From: JAZKIX01 sp040384645
Lineage (GTDB): Bacteria; Pseudomonadota; Gammaproteobacteria; Burkholderiales; Burkholderiaceae_D
Reading direction: 5' to 3'
Length of the DNA stretch: 64,000 nucleotides
Assembly: GCA_040384645.1 (NCBI GenBank)
Contig: JAZKIX010000085.1
Location: forward strand, 1 to 64,000
Shown: positions 32,154-41,589 of the stretch, piece by piece
How positions within the stretch are numbered: position 1 is the stretch's first letter
How the letters are laid out: the number at the start of each line of letters is the position of its first letter
Program-made: the position numbers and the translations under genes
Notes under the pieces: generated by a model
Database searches by the model: none
What the model saw: only the letters and a program-made list of their open reading frames with translations
What the model was told of the DNA's origin: nothing

Positions 32154-34872
32154 TCCTCGTGTGGTTTGGGTGATGGTGTCGCATCAAGCCGTTAAAAATG
32201 CCAACCGCGCCCAGATAGGACTTGCCGGTTTGGGCTAGTTGCGACGACACCAGGCCAAATTTATACCCTTCGACCGGGCGCCCCAATTCGCCAGCCAGAG
32301 TCCGCCCCCACACCATATAAGCATAGGCACACGCCGGTGAAATACCATAGCGCACCGAGGCGCGTATCACTTCTAGCGCGGCCCACAACACCACTTTCGA
32401 CTTCGCCAGATACGTCAAACCATAGCCAAGGAAGATCGCGCTAGCCTGAACCTGTTGCAAGTAAATAGGGTCGGTAGCCGCAGGCAATTGCGCCAGCGTC
32501 AGCGGATCGCGGCCGCGCAATGCGGCTTGCAGGCGAATTTTGGCCACAATGATATGACGGCGCCCGAGATCGGGAGGGACGCGGATGCCAGCCAGGGTCA
32601 TTAATTCGATCCCGGTTTTCAGCAATTCTGCAGGTTTGTATTGGGCACCATAACTGCGCACCAGCATCTCTTTGGCAGCAATTTTTTGCTCTGGCCGGCT
32701 ACTTTTTTCACATACGACCTGACACAAGATTTCCATTTCGTCGTAGGCGGCACGGGCGAAAGCCGACATGATCAACTCCATGTGCAAGGCAAACATGAAG
32801 TCGGGTTCTTGCGGCCAAGATTTCTGTGCGCCGTGCACCCGTGCCAGCTCGGTAAATTTGTGATGCACCTCGAACGCAGCCGAGATGCGCGCTTTCTTCG
32901 CCGCAGCCAAATTTAAGTGTGCCAGTTCCAATTGCTGCGCCTGATCCGTCAGCAAGGCACTACCTGCATTGAGCTGATGCACGATATCGAAAATCCGCTC
33001 TTCCTTTTCGTCTGGCGCTAGATTGGCCAGCAGCAGTTGTCCAATCTGCAGATGCACTGCCGCTTTTTGCCCTTGCGGTATGCCTTCATAAGCGGCTTGC
33101 TGCACCCGGTCATGCATGAAAGCATAATTTGCCGAGCTGCCGGCATCTGCATTGCGCGAATGCCGAATCAGGCCGGACTGGAGCGCTGCACGCAATTCCA
33201 ACAACGTGTCGTCGTCACTCTTGCGCGCCACGATAGCGAGCGTGGCGAGGTCGAATTCATTACCGATACAGGCGGATAGGGTCAACAAATGTTGGGTCGG
33301 TGCAGCCAGCCTGGAAATCTCCTTGGTCAGCAAATCGATCACATTGTCAGTGATGCCATAGGCCTCAATGCGCTTGATATCCCAATGCCAGCCGCCATCA
33401 TGAAACCGCAGCAGCTGCTCGTTATAAATACTCTGGATGAACTGACGCACAAAAAAAGGATTGCCCAGCGTTTTGCGATAAATTAAATCGGCCAGCGGCA
33501 TTGCGCTTGGCAAGCTGGATCGCACGGTGGCGGCAATCAATTCGGCAATGCTTGCTTTCGGCAACGCTTTCAATTCAATCGTGGTGACCAATGCGTCTTT
33601 TTCAATTTCGCTGAGCGCCAGCATGAGCGGATCCGCCGCATCGATTTCATTGTCGCGATATGCACCAATCAAGAATAAACAGGTCTGCTCCACGCTCCCC
33701 ATCAAGGTCTTGATCAGGCTTAGCGAGGCGGCATCTGCCCATTGCAAATCGTCCAAAAAAATTACCAGCGGATGCTCACGGCGCGCGAATGCGCAGACGA
33801 ATTTTTGCATCACATAACTGTATTGATTGCGCGCAGGGTCGCTTGGTAGCAACTTGGGCTGCTTGCCGATGATATGTGCCAGTTCTGGAATGACATCGGC
33901 GATCAGGGAGGCATTTGATCCCAAAACCGCCAACAATAATTTTTTCCATTGAGCGATCTGGCTTTCGCTCTCGGTCAGAATTTGCCGCATCAATTCGCGC
34001 AGCGCATGATTCACGGCCGAATAGGGGATATCGCGTTTGAATTGATCGAATTTGCCGGCAATAAAATAACCGTGCTGCTCCGTCAAGGGTCGTTGGATTT
34101 CATTGACCAAGGCCGATTTGCCGATCCCGGCATACCCTTTGACCAGCAATAATTCGGCACCGCCTTGCGCCACCCGCTGGAAGGCATCGAATAATTGCTT
34201 CACTTCAAATTCGCGTCCCACTAATTTTTGGGGAATTTGCAGGCGGTCGCACAGATCGTTTTCGCCAAGTTCAAAATACGGTATCGAAGCGCTTGCTGCA
34301 TAGCCGGACTGGCAGCGCTGCAAGTCCCATAACAAGCCATCGATACTTTGATAACGGTCTTCGGCATTTTTCGACAGCAATTTCATCACAAGCAGGCTGA
34401 CCATCTCGCCAATCTCGGGATTACGCTGTGCAAGTGCAATCGGCTGCCGCGCAATATGACTGTGTACCAACGCCATCAAACTATCGGACTCAAATGGCAG
34501 TTGGCCCGTCATCAATTCGTAAAAAATCACGCCCAGGGAATAAAAATCGCTGCGGTAATCGACGCCGCGATTCATGCGTCCGGTTTGTTCCGGCGACATA
34601 TAGCCGAACGGTGCGGCCGCGTCATGGCGCAATTCGATGGCACCATCATCAAGGATGGCGATATTGGCCATGCACAGCGCTTTATGCTGTCCGATGGCAT
34701 TTTGGACTTGCTGCAGGCTTTTGACCAGGGCGATGCACACGGCGAGTGCGCCCGGCAGGTTGAAGTTGGGCTCGATTGCAGATTCGGCAGCGTCAGCAGA
34801 TTCAGCAGGCTTGGACGGATTTTCCAACGCGCGGAAAAACATCATTTTGTGCAGACCGATTTTCATCGACAT
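31861..34872 (-). CDS. Hybrid sensor kinase, N-terminal part (pseudokinase-AAA ATPase) before a frameshift
   Basis: A 1003-codon open frame whose last 95 or so residues are out-of-frame translation. The homologous reading passes to the next frame near 32150-32165. Domains: residues about 35-200 are the C-lobe of a Ser/Thr kinase (FGYMSPEQTGRMNRGVDYRS, DFYSLGVIFYELMTG) with no ATP-binding N-lobe. The catalytic loop is degraded (HKALCMANI, with no HRD aspartate) and DFG is missing. Then an AAA_16 ATPase with Walker A VKGYAGIGKSALVNE and Walker B IFLDDLQWADAAS, and helical repeats. The layout is that of giant kinase-ATPase-GAF-histidine kinase hybrids. It is divergent from the catalase-like gene. 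Confidence 0.83.
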   Translation of the reverse strand: MSMKIGLHKMMFFRALENPSKPAESADAAESAIEPNFNLPGALAVCIALVKSLQQVQNAIGQHKALCMANIAILDDGAIELRHDAAAPFGYMSPEQTGRMNRGVDYRSDFYSLGVIFYELMTGQLPFESDSLMALVHSHIARQPIALAQRNPEIGEMVSLLVMKLLSKNAEDRYQSIDGLLWDLQRCQSGYAASASIPYFELGENDLCDRLQIPQKLVGREFEVKQLFDAFQRVAQGGAELLLVKGYAGIGKSALVNEIQRPLTEQHGYFIAGKFDQFKRDIPYSAVNHALRELMRQILTESESQIAQWKKLLLAVLGSNASLIADVIPELAHIIGKQPKLLPSDPARNQYSYVMQKFVCAFARREHPLVIFLDDLQWADAASLSLIKTLMGSVEQTCLFLIGAYRDNEIDAADPLMLALSEIEKDALVTTIELKALPKASIAELIAATVRSSLPSAMPLADLIYRKTLGNPFFVRQFIQSIYNEQLLRFHDGGWHWDIKRIEAYGITDNVIDLLTKEISRLAAPTQHLLTLSACIGNEFDLATLAIVARKSDDDTLLELRAALQSGLIRHSRNADAGSSANYAFMHDRVQQAAYEGIPQGQKAAVHLQIGQLLLANLAPDEKEERIFDIVHQLNAGSALLTDQAQQLELAHLNLAAAKKARISAAFEVHHKFTELARVHGAQKSWPQEPDFMFALHMELIMSAFARAAYDEMEILCQVVCEKSSRPEQKIAAKEMLVRSYGAQYKPAELLKTGIELMTLAGIRVPPDLGRRHIIVAKIRLQAALRGRDPLTLAQLPAATDPIYLQQVQASAIFLGYGLTYLAKSKVVLWAALEVIRASVRYGISPACAYAYMVWGRTLAGELGRPVEGYKFGLVSSQLAQTGKSYLGAVGIFNGLMRHHHPNHTRSGKLGTFEQFAATLDGYLCKSIGDWRPCRCGGGFVILGCDPLSIGRQGGRGTGPYPQRYRGLSQKKLSGGHRGDDSVGFAFVQIGGRICRRNQRGSG

Positions 34873-35075
34873 ATTTCCCTGGATCGTTCTGTCATCGTTC
34901 TGTCAAAGTCTTTCTGCATGCTGTGTTAGCGCGGGGCTAGCCACGCTTCTGTCTGCAAAAAGAATCTAATATAGCCGCGATGGAATGGTTTGCGGAAGAT
35001 AAAATCCTCCAACTTCAATGTTAAAGTAACAAAACCACGGCAATTGATAAACACTTTTTAAAAAGAAGAATAACG

Positions 35076-36086
35076 ATGTCGACCTTAAAATTAGCCGAAG
35101 AATCAATCCCGCCCGACGAAATCAAATATACCGAAGACTTGACGGTCCGGCTCAAGGCCAAAATCATCAAGGACAACCCGATCGGCATCATGCGGCGCGA
35201 TGCCCATCCCAAAATGCATGGTGTGGTCAAGGCTGAATTCATCGTCGAACCCGATCTGCCACAACATCTGCGCATCGGCGTCTTTAAAGTCCCTGCAACT
35301 TATCAGGCTTGGATCCGTTTTTCCAATCAAGACGGCACTATCGGCCCCGACATCAATCGCGACATTCGCGGCATGGCGATCAAATTGATGCGGGTGACAG
35401 GTCAAAAAATTCTTGAAGCAGAAAAAGACGCGCAAACCCAAGATTTCATTGTCATCAGTACCAATGTGTTCGTGACCAAAAACGTGCAAGAGTTTGACCA
35501 GTTGATCGCTTCTTTTACCGGCAGCACCTGGGCCAAGATCTGGTTCCTGCTGACACATTTGCGGGTAGTGTGGAATTTGATCAAATCTATGAAGCAATGC
35601 ACCAATCCTTTGCAAACGCGCTATTGGAGTACCACGCCGTATCTGTTCGGCGACCAGGCGGTCAAATATTCGGCGATTCCGCGCGTTACCGAGCCAGACA
35701 CGGTGCCGGCCAAGCCAGACGACAATTACCTGCGCACAGCCATGGTCCGGCAATTAGCCGAGGGCGAGGCATGGTTTGATTTCACCGTGCAAATGCAAAC
35801 CGATGCCGATGCAATGCCGATTGAAGATCCGGGCAAGGAATGGAAAGAATCTGAGTCGCCGTTTCAAAAAGTGGCATCGATCAGAATATTGCAGCAGGAT
35901 CTGGATACCGAAGCGCAGCGTGTATTTGGAGAAAACCTATCCTTCTCTCCCTGGCATAGTTTGCCGGAACATCGGCCATTAGGCGGTGTCAATCGCGCCC
36001 GAAAAATCGTGTATCAGGCGATCTCGACCTTCCGCCATGCGCAAAATAAAGTAGCACGGCGTGAACCGGATAGCTGGGATATTTAA
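35076..36086 (+). CDS. Catalase-family heme protein (y4iL/SrpA-like)
   Basis: A 336-residue protein resembling small catalase-related heme proteins. Seen: the distal His region AHPKMHGVVKAEF, RFSNQDGTIGPDINRDIRGMAIK (equivalent to the RF...D.RG motif of catalases), DFIVISTNVFVTKN, and FSPWHSLPEHRPLGGVNRARK near the C-terminus, where the proximal tyrosine of true catalases would be expected (VYQAIS follows). Such proteins are often peroxidases or lyase-linked rather than efficient catalases. The start at 35076 lies 203 bp from the divergent sensor kinase, which could regulate it, though this is only inference. Confidence 0.82.
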   Translation: MSTLKLAEESIPPDEIKYTEDLTVRLKAKIIKDNPIGIMRRDAHPKMHGVVKAEFIVEPDLPQHLRIGVFKVPATYQAWIRFSNQDGTIGPDINRDIRGMAIKLMRVTGQKILEAEKDAQTQDFIVISTNVFVTKNVQEFDQLIASFTGSTWAKIWFLLTHLRVVWNLIKSMKQCTNPLQTRYWSTTPYLFGDQAVKYSAIPRVTEPDTVPAKPDDNYLRTAMVRQLAEGEAWFDFTVQMQTDADAMPIEDPGKEWKESESPFQKVASIRILQQDLDTEAQRVFGENLSFSPWHSLPEHRPLGGVNRARKIVYQAISTFRHAQNKVARREPDSWDI

Positions 36087-36592
36087 ACCCTACGTTGGCA
36101 AGGTTCATCACATGCTGGCAGGTCACATTGGTGTTGGCCTGCTATTAATCGATTTCAGCATCAAATAATACTCCAGGCAGTATTAAAATTGGCCCAATTA
36201 AACCCTGCGGGTATGGCATTGTTTTATGCTATACCCCCATGCATTGTCGCAACCATCAATCAATGAAGTAGTTCGCATGAACCGGAGCCACGAATTTAAA
36301 CCAACTTGCAGGCTTCTCCGAACGGCAGCCGGGGCAAACGTGGATGTAGTTATTCGGCAAACCCATACGCAAGGTTGCAAACAAAATTAGCTTTGATCGA
36401 CGTGCCGTCGAGAAAACTTGCGTTCAAATTATCAGGATCGAAACCCGGCTCTCTCGAAATAGCGTGTCTAGGGCGGTATCGTTCAACCTGCGGAACTCCT
36501 TACACGATCGATTCATCTGAGCTGCGACAACGGGTGATAAAGCGCCGTACAATCAGGGCCTTTCATTCACATAACTACTTCACGTCCGACGC
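36087..36592. other. Intergenic region with FamA copy 7
   Basis: 505 bp without a convincing gene. A plus-strand open frame (36306-36671) overlaps DUF1841 and has no motif. Contents are FamA copy 7 and a TACAAT hexamer near 36548 that could be a -10 for the DUF1841 gene. Confidence 0.5.
36163..36239 (+). repeat. FamA dispersed repeat, copy 7
   Basis: ATACT(CCAGGC)AGTAT, CCCAATTAAACCCTGCGGG, GCAT(TGTTTT)ATGC and ATACCCCC. The inner stem is GCAT/ATGC here. It lies 77 bp after the catalase-like gene. Confidence 0.83.
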
Positions 36593-37015
36593 ATGTTTAC
36601 ACCTTCTCAACACGATGTGCGCAGATTTTTTTGCGAAACCTTGCGCAAACGCCAGTCGCAAGAAATCTTGACGCCGCTGGAAGCAATTGCCGCTGACTGG
36701 ATCGGGCAACACCCGGAATATACCGACGCCCTGAGCGACGCCGATGCAGCCATCGCACGCGATTATTCAGTCGAGCAAGGCGCCAGCAACCCCTTCCTGC
36801 ACCTGTCGATGCACCTGTCGATTGCCGAGCAAATTTCCATCGACCAACCAGCGGGCATTCGCGCCGCCTATCTCGGCCTGGCGCAACGGCTCGATTCCAT
36901 CCATGAAGCGCATCATCAAATCATGGAATGTCTAGGTCAAATGATGTGGGCGTCGCAACGTAGCGGACTGCCGCCGGATGGCGCGGCGTATATCGAATGT
37001 GTTAAAAAGCGCTAG
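36593..37015 (+). CDS. DUF1841 family protein
   Basis: A 140-residue protein with the typical DUF1841 start (MFTPSQHDVRRFFCETLRK) and the conserved His-rich centre NPFLHLSMHLSIAEQIS, followed by HEAHHQIMECLGQMMW. The regularly spaced histidines suggest metal binding, but the function is unknown. The family is widespread in beta- and gammaproteobacteria, usually near cytochrome or ribosome-associated genes. The next ATG abuts its stop codon. Confidence 0.88.
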   Translation: MFTPSQHDVRRFFCETLRKRQSQEILTPLEAIAADWIGQHPEYTDALSDADAAIARDYSVEQGASNPFLHLSMHLSIAEQISIDQPAGIRAAYLGLAQRLDSIHEAHHQIMECLGQMMWASQRSGLPPDGAAYIECVKKR

Positions 37016-37333
37016 ATGACCACACAAGCGCCAATTGAGTTGAATGAAATTGAAGATTACTCCCTTGCCATTTGCGAAAACGAGTGGATCGATTTAGACA
37101 CCACAAAACGCGTTTTGGAAAGCTGGCTTGAGCGTATGGTTACATCAATAGAAATGAAATCCATCGTAGAGCATTTACTACTTTATGAATTGATCGACAT
37201 TCGAATCATGAAGCTTCGACCCGCCACCATTGATGAAAACCTATCTAGTTTCCCGCTGAATCTTATTGAATTTATTGCCTCTAAAAAAGGAGAGAGCCTT
37301 TTAAAAAGAGCCAGAATAATTCGGCAAGTTTGA
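37016..37333 (+). CDS. Hypothetical small acidic protein
   Basis: A 105-residue protein I do not recognise. Its ATG directly follows the DUF1841 stop codon, implying coupling. It is predicted helical and acidic (IELNEIEDYSLAICENEWIDLD), then basic at the C-terminus (KKGESLLKRARIIRQV). Base composition is clearly AT-richer than DUF1841, which suggests recent acquisition. It ends before a strong terminator. Confidence 0.55.
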   Translation: MTTQAPIELNEIEDYSLAICENEWIDLDTTKRVLESWLERMVTSIEMKSIVEHLLLYELIDIRIMKLRPATIDENLSSFPLNLIEFIASKKGESLLKRARIIRQV

Positions 37334-37358
37334 TCAGCCAGATCTCAAAAATTAGGCG

Positions 37359-37388
37359 AAAAAAAACCACGGCATGCCGTGGTTTTTT
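37359..37388. terminator. Bidirectional terminator between the hypothetical gene and cytochrome c
   Basis: CCACGGCATGCCGTGG flanked by A8 and T6. It lies between converging genes and can serve both. Confidence 0.88.
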
Positions 37389-37403
37389 ATAAGCGCAGAG
37401 GTT

Positions 37404-37754
37404 TTAGCGCCGTACCACCAAGGTACCCGGCAAACTATGTAAATACGCTGCGATATCTTTAATGTCCTTGCCTGAAAGCGGCTTCACTTGCGCATCCATG
37501 ACGCCATTGACACGGCCATTGGCTGCCGTACCGCGTTTGTAGGAAATTAAGGCGTGCTCTAGGTAGTCGACGTGCTGACCGGCCAGTTTGGGGTAGCTTG
37601 GATCGGTTGGGGTTTTAAAATCCACACCGTGGCATGAAGCGCAATTTTGTTTTTCAACTAACGCTTTACCGGCTGCAATATTGCCGCCGGCCATTGCATT
37701 GATCGATACCAGGGAGGATGACAAGACGAGCGCCATCGCGAGAAATTTTTTCAT
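37404..37754 (-). CDS. Class I cytochrome c (c553-like)
   Basis: A 116-residue periplasmic electron carrier. A signal peptide (MKKFLAMALVLSSSLVSINAMA) is followed by a single heme site NCASCHGVD and the axial methionine in a late segment (VNGVMDAQVKPLSGKDIKDIAAYL). It has the same layout as the preceding cytochrome, 12 bp away in the same direction, so the two form a pair. The oxidase or reductase partner is not in the window. Confidence 0.9.
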   Translation of the reverse strand: MKKFLAMALVLSSSLVSINAMAGGNIAAGKALVEKQNCASCHGVDFKTPTDPSYPKLAGQHVDYLEHALISYKRGTAANGRVNGVMDAQVKPLSGKDIKDIAAYLHSLPGTLVVRR

Positions 37755-37766
37755 GATGGTCGTTCC

Positions 37767-38087
37767 TTATTTCTGCTGCGCGTAGTAGGCAGCGACATCG
37801 GCAATATCCTGATCAGACAATCTGCTTGCGATACCGCGCATTGACGGATGGTTGCGGTCGCCTTTTTTGTAGGCTTGCAGCGCATTCTCAAGGTACTTGG
37901 CCGTTTGACCACCCAGCATCGGCACTTGATAAACTTCAGGGAAAGTCGCTTTGTATCCCGGAATACCGTGGCAACCGATACACATTACAACCTTTTTTTC
38001 GGCAGCCTTAGGATTTCCGACGATGTCCGCAGCGGCGGCAACATGGGCAATCCCCGCAAGCGCGAGAAGTGCTAAGAATTTTTTCAT
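37767..38087 (-). CDS. Class I cytochrome c (c553-like), upstream member of the pair
   Basis: A 106-residue exported cytochrome: signal MKKFLALLALAGIAHVAAA, heme site VMCIGCHGIPGY, axial methionine probably in HPSMRGIASRLSDQDIADVA. It and the next gene probably arose by duplication and then diverged. Betaproteobacteria often have such tandem c553 genes downstream of the COG4389 gene found here. Confidence 0.9.
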   Translation of the reverse strand: MKKFLALLALAGIAHVAAAADIVGNPKAAEKKVVMCIGCHGIPGYKATFPEVYQVPMLGGQTAKYLENALQAYKKGDRNHPSMRGIASRLSDQDIADVAAYYAQQK

Positions 38088-38268
38088 GGTGGCAAGGGGT
38101 AATAAAACGCGAAACTGGCTCTACGCGATGGCGGTGCAGCGGCAGTTTGATACCAGGCCGCCAATCTATCGCGCTACTGGCGGCAGATTTTACCCGAAGA
38201 CGCGTTCACAGTCCATGTTATCCAGTCCGGCAAGGTTTCCATGCCGGAAGTTTATGCGTCTCTCTAGC

Positions 38269-40425
38269 TTATTCCGGCCAGCTCTTTCTGCGGCTCGCTT
38301 CGGGTTGAAAAGTGGCCTCGGCCGGCTCACTTTCATCGGCGATTGCAGCGTTGCCGCTATCGGGCAATAAAAAATACGCCGGCTTGCGACGCAATTCACG
38401 CCACAACGACAATCGCACCAGTTGCCGCAAGCGGGCTGGAATCTCACGCGCGCGCAGCGCCAGAGCCAGTGCGCAACTGAAGGCTACGCCAAGATTGAGC
38501 ATGCCGATGGCGCCAACACCGGCACACGCTAGCCAAAACTCTATCGACAACAGACTATGCCAACCGAGGCTCATGCCGGCCGCCGTCAACGATCCGGCAG
38601 CCAGCGTGACATGGCGCACATCAAGCGGCAAGCCAAAGAAGTTTGCCAGCACCGGCGTCATTCCCAGTAAAACTGCCAACGACAGATTGCCCACAAAACC
38701 GGCAATATGGCGCTCCAGCCAAGCCGCCCAACGCGCTGCGCGGACTGCGCCGACCACATGATTTAAGCGTCGATGGTGGGTCAGCGCTTCACGCAATCGA
38801 CGCAGGGCAAACCAATTGTCTGCAACGCCTGCCATCACGCCCGACAGCCATAGCAATACGCCTGTACCGGCTGCTAGCAAAGGCGTCAAACCCAGAATGG
38901 ATAAGGCTTGCAGCTCCGCATGCGCTTTCGGCAGGCTCATGACGGAAGTGCCAGAGACGAAAAAAACCCCGATGGAAACCAACGCCATGACTGGCATCAC
39001 CGTCACCAGATTGCCCCATAGCGCGCCAAACTGGGCGCGCAGCAAGCCTGCGATTTCTTGCACCAGGGCACGCATGCCTTCTACCGTTTCGAGTGCGCCC
39101 ATCTTGGCGGCCAAAGCTGGCGCAATCACTGCCGGCTGTTTGCCAGCTAAGGTACCGCCAACGGCAGAGATCGCGATGAAACTGCCAGCATAATTCATCG
39201 AGGCCAGCAAGCCTTCGAAAAATCGCGCCATGCCGGCGCCGGACAAGGCAAATTTGGCCAGCACCGTAAATGCAGCAATAACCCCGCCGCGATAGGCCGC
39301 GTTAACATGGGCGCCGTATTGCTGGCGGTCACGCGCAATATATAGTTCGCCATGATCGGCATTGCGCTCCACCATCTTGCGCGCGATCAGGGAAAAAGAG
39401 CGTTTGATCAGGCTGCGCACCGAGGATCGATGATGATGTGCCGCCACCAAGTCGGCCAACAGCGCCTGCACTTTGCCGTCGCGTGGACGCGTGGCGTCTT
39501 CGTTTATCCGGGCATCGCGCACATCGAGCAAACGTGCCATCCGCGTCAGTTGGGCACGCATTCTTTCAATGTTGTAGACCAGCCCGAGCGACACGCCATA
39601 CTCATCCAGATGGGCATAAATACGGTCAGTCTGGGCCTGGCATACCGCGATGAGCATGCGGATGCTGCGCAACACGCTTTCATCGCGCGTCGCACCAGGC
39701 GCCGTGCGCAAATAATTTTCCAATTCGCGCCGCAGCGCCATAAACGGCGTCGCTTGCAAAGGCAGCTTACGGTCCAGCCGTTCGCGGAAAGCAGGGCTCA
39801 CGCCCACCGCCACCACCACCGTAATGAGATACAACAAGGCTTCATCAATCTGCTTCTGGAAAGCGTGATCGATGCCGTCGTCTGCGCACAGGCGCCACAG
39901 GCGACTCAAGGTTTGCCGATCCAGTTCCAGCAACCAATCGGCATCAGCCGGCGCTGGGAACATCGCCACAAACAATGCCGACAAGTCAAACTGGCTTTGC
40001 GAGCGCGGCAAAATATGGGCAAAAATGCGCTCAGATAATTCGCCGAGAAAAGCAGTTTCACGCGGCAAGCCGGTGACGGAAAATAAATCCGGCCCGACCG
40101 CCTCGCGCAAGGTTTTTTGCAGCGTGGTGCGAACCATGCGCGACACATCGCGATGTTGATCCAGCCAATTGAGTAGAAAACGCACCCGCTGGTGCTTGAC
40201 GCGGCGCCAAGCGCGCTCGTTTAGCAGTGATACCGCCGGTTCGCGCCGCACCCATTCGGCCAGATCGACGATCCAATTGGCACGTTCTTGCCACGGTGCA
40301 AACGGATCGGCGCGCCGCATCATGGCGTCGACCTGGGAAGCGAATTGTGAAGCTGGTTCTTGCGTCTGCGAGCCACGGCGAAAACGACGCCACATGACCC
40401 ATAATTTCATCAAGGTTATTTTCAT
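38269..40425 (-). CDS. COG4389 'site-specific recombinase' family membrane protein
   Basis: A 718-residue protein of the COG4389 family, named after a gonococcal gene once linked to recombination. The N-terminal half is soluble and helical (ADPFAPWQERANWIVDLAEW). The C-terminal half has several long hydrophobic spans (LVTVMPVMALVSIGVFFVSG, LLAAGTGVLLWLSGVMAGVA, LSLAVLLGMTPVLANFFGLP), so it is an inner-membrane protein. I see no tyrosine- or serine-recombinase signature, so the recombinase name should be treated with caution. It is conserved in the core genome of related bacteria and divergent from MoxR. Confidence 0.78.
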   Translation of the reverse strand: MKITLMKLWVMWRRFRRGSQTQEPASQFASQVDAMMRRADPFAPWQERANWIVDLAEWVRREPAVSLLNERAWRRVKHQRVRFLLNWLDQHRDVSRMVRTTLQKTLREAVGPDLFSVTGLPRETAFLGELSERIFAHILPRSQSQFDLSALFVAMFPAPADADWLLELDRQTLSRLWRLCADDGIDHAFQKQIDEALLYLITVVVAVGVSPAFRERLDRKLPLQATPFMALRRELENYLRTAPGATRDESVLRSIRMLIAVCQAQTDRIYAHLDEYGVSLGLVYNIERMRAQLTRMARLLDVRDARINEDATRPRDGKVQALLADLVAAHHHRSSVRSLIKRSFSLIARKMVERNADHGELYIARDRQQYGAHVNAAYRGGVIAAFTVLAKFALSGAGMARFFEGLLASMNYAGSFIAISAVGGTLAGKQPAVIAPALAAKMGALETVEGMRALVQEIAGLLRAQFGALWGNLVTVMPVMALVSIGVFFVSGTSVMSLPKAHAELQALSILGLTPLLAAGTGVLLWLSGVMAGVADNWFALRRLREALTHHRRLNHVVGAVRAARWAAWLERHIAGFVGNLSLAVLLGMTPVLANFFGLPLDVRHVTLAAGSLTAAGMSLGWHSLLSIEFWLACAGVGAIGMLNLGVAFSCALALALRAREIPARLRQLVRLSLWRELRRKPAYFLLPDSGNAAIADESEPAEATFQPEASRRKSWPE

Positions 40426-40576
40426 AATTTTCTAAAAAACTGCCGAATCCAACAATATCTGATCCTAAAAATTCAGCAGGTATGTCACTTTGCCGGAGCG
40501 AAAACCGCGCCAATGCGCAGTTTTTCGAGCGCTGATGAGCGCTCTTGTTCTCGCTTATACTGGCTTTTTTAGCACA

Positions 40577-41458
40577 ATGACCATTCCAATCATGCAAGAT
40601 TCTCTCCGACCCGGGCAGCGCTTCGAAGGTTCCCAAAGTTATATTGCCACTGCCGACCTGAAGCTCGCCGTCAATGCCGCCCTCACCTTGCAACGGCCCT
40701 TGCTAATCAAGGGCGAACCCGGCACCGGCAAGACCATGCTGGCAGAAGAAGTCGCCGCCGCGCTGAATATGCCCTTGATGCAATGGCATATCAAATCAAC
40801 CACGAAAGCCCAGCAGGGATTGTACGAGTATGACGCGGTGTCGCGTTTGCGCGATTCGCAACTGGGTGACGAACGGGTGCTCGATATTAGCAATTACATC
40901 GTCAAAGGCGTGCTGTGGCAAGCGTTCACCGCTGACGAACCGGTGGTCTTGCTGATCGATGAAATCGACAAAGCCGATATCGAATTCCCCAACGACCTGC
41001 TGCGCGAACTGGACCGGATGGAGTTTTACGTCTACGAAACGCGCGAAATGATCGTCGCCAGACACAGGCCCTTGGTGATCATCACCTCCAATAATGAAAA
41101 GGAATTACCGGACGCCTTCTTGCGCCGCTGCTTTTTTCATTACATCAAGTTCCCGGACAAAGACACCATGCAACAGATCGTGGATGTGCATTTCCCCAAG
41201 ATCAAAAACACCCTGGTGGCCCAAGCGCTGGACACGTTTTATACCGTGCGCGAGGTCGCCGGCCTGAAGAAAAAGCCATCGACGTCGGAATTTCTAGACT
41301 GGCTCAAGCTCTTGCTGGCAGAAGATATTCCCGTCGAAGCCTTGCGCAGCCAGGATGCAAAACTGCTGGTGCCGCCACTGCACGGCGCGCTACTAAAGAA
41401 TGAGCAAGACGTGCATTTGTTCGAACGGCTGATCGCGATGGCGCGTAACAATCGGTAG
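40577..41458 (+). CDS. MoxR-family AAA+ ATPase
   Basis: A 293-residue AAA+ chaperone-like ATPase. The ATG at 40577 gives MTIPIMQDSLRPGQRFEGSQ; the longer in-frame extension was rejected. Seen: Walker A KGEPGTGKTMLAEEV, Walker B VVLLIDEIDKADIEF, sensor 1 VIITSNNEKELPDAFLRRC, sensor 2 region downstream. MoxR proteins usually work with a VWA protein to mature or insert metal cofactors or protein complexes. The partner VWA gene lies at 42313, but a GNAT gene and a FamA copy intervene. Confidence 0.9.
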   Translation: MTIPIMQDSLRPGQRFEGSQSYIATADLKLAVNAALTLQRPLLIKGEPGTGKTMLAEEVAAALNMPLMQWHIKSTTKAQQGLYEYDAVSRLRDSQLGDERVLDISNYIVKGVLWQAFTADEPVVLLIDEIDKADIEFPNDLLRELDRMEFYVYETREMIVARHRPLVIITSNNEKELPDAFLRRCFFHYIKFPDKDTMQQIVDVHFPKIKNTLVAQALDTFYTVREVAGLKKKPSTSEFLDWLKLLLAEDIPVEALRSQDAKLLVPPLHGALLKNEQDVHLFERLIAMARNNR

Positions 41459-41511
41459 AACACACTTTTATCGGTAGATGACTAGTTTAATAATTCAGCC
41501 CGTGCCCATTT

Positions 41512-41548
41512 TGCCCCCTCTGCCCGCTCGCGGGAGAGGGCTGGGGAA
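41512..41548. repeat. Short hairpin repeat (CCCTCT...AGAGGG type)
   Basis: CCCCTCTGCCCGC-TCGCGGGAGAGGG is a strong imperfect hairpin. A related stretch (CCCTCTCCCTCCGCCCAC, then GCGGGCAGAGGAG) occurs at about 53022-53060. Similar intergenic hairpins are common in GC-rich bacteria. Confidence 0.5.
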
Positions 41549-41589
41549 AGGGTTTGAGGTACCCAAGGCAGTTGGCAATGATCGCGGTT

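Noticed and set aside
36306..36671. 121-codon open frame before and overlapping DUF1841
   Set aside because: It overlaps the well-supported DUF1841 start and shows no motif.
38269..40425. COG4389 'site-specific recombinase' as evidence of a mobile element
   Set aside because: The protein lacks recombinase catalytic signatures, is membrane-embedded and sits in a conserved core context. The name is historical.
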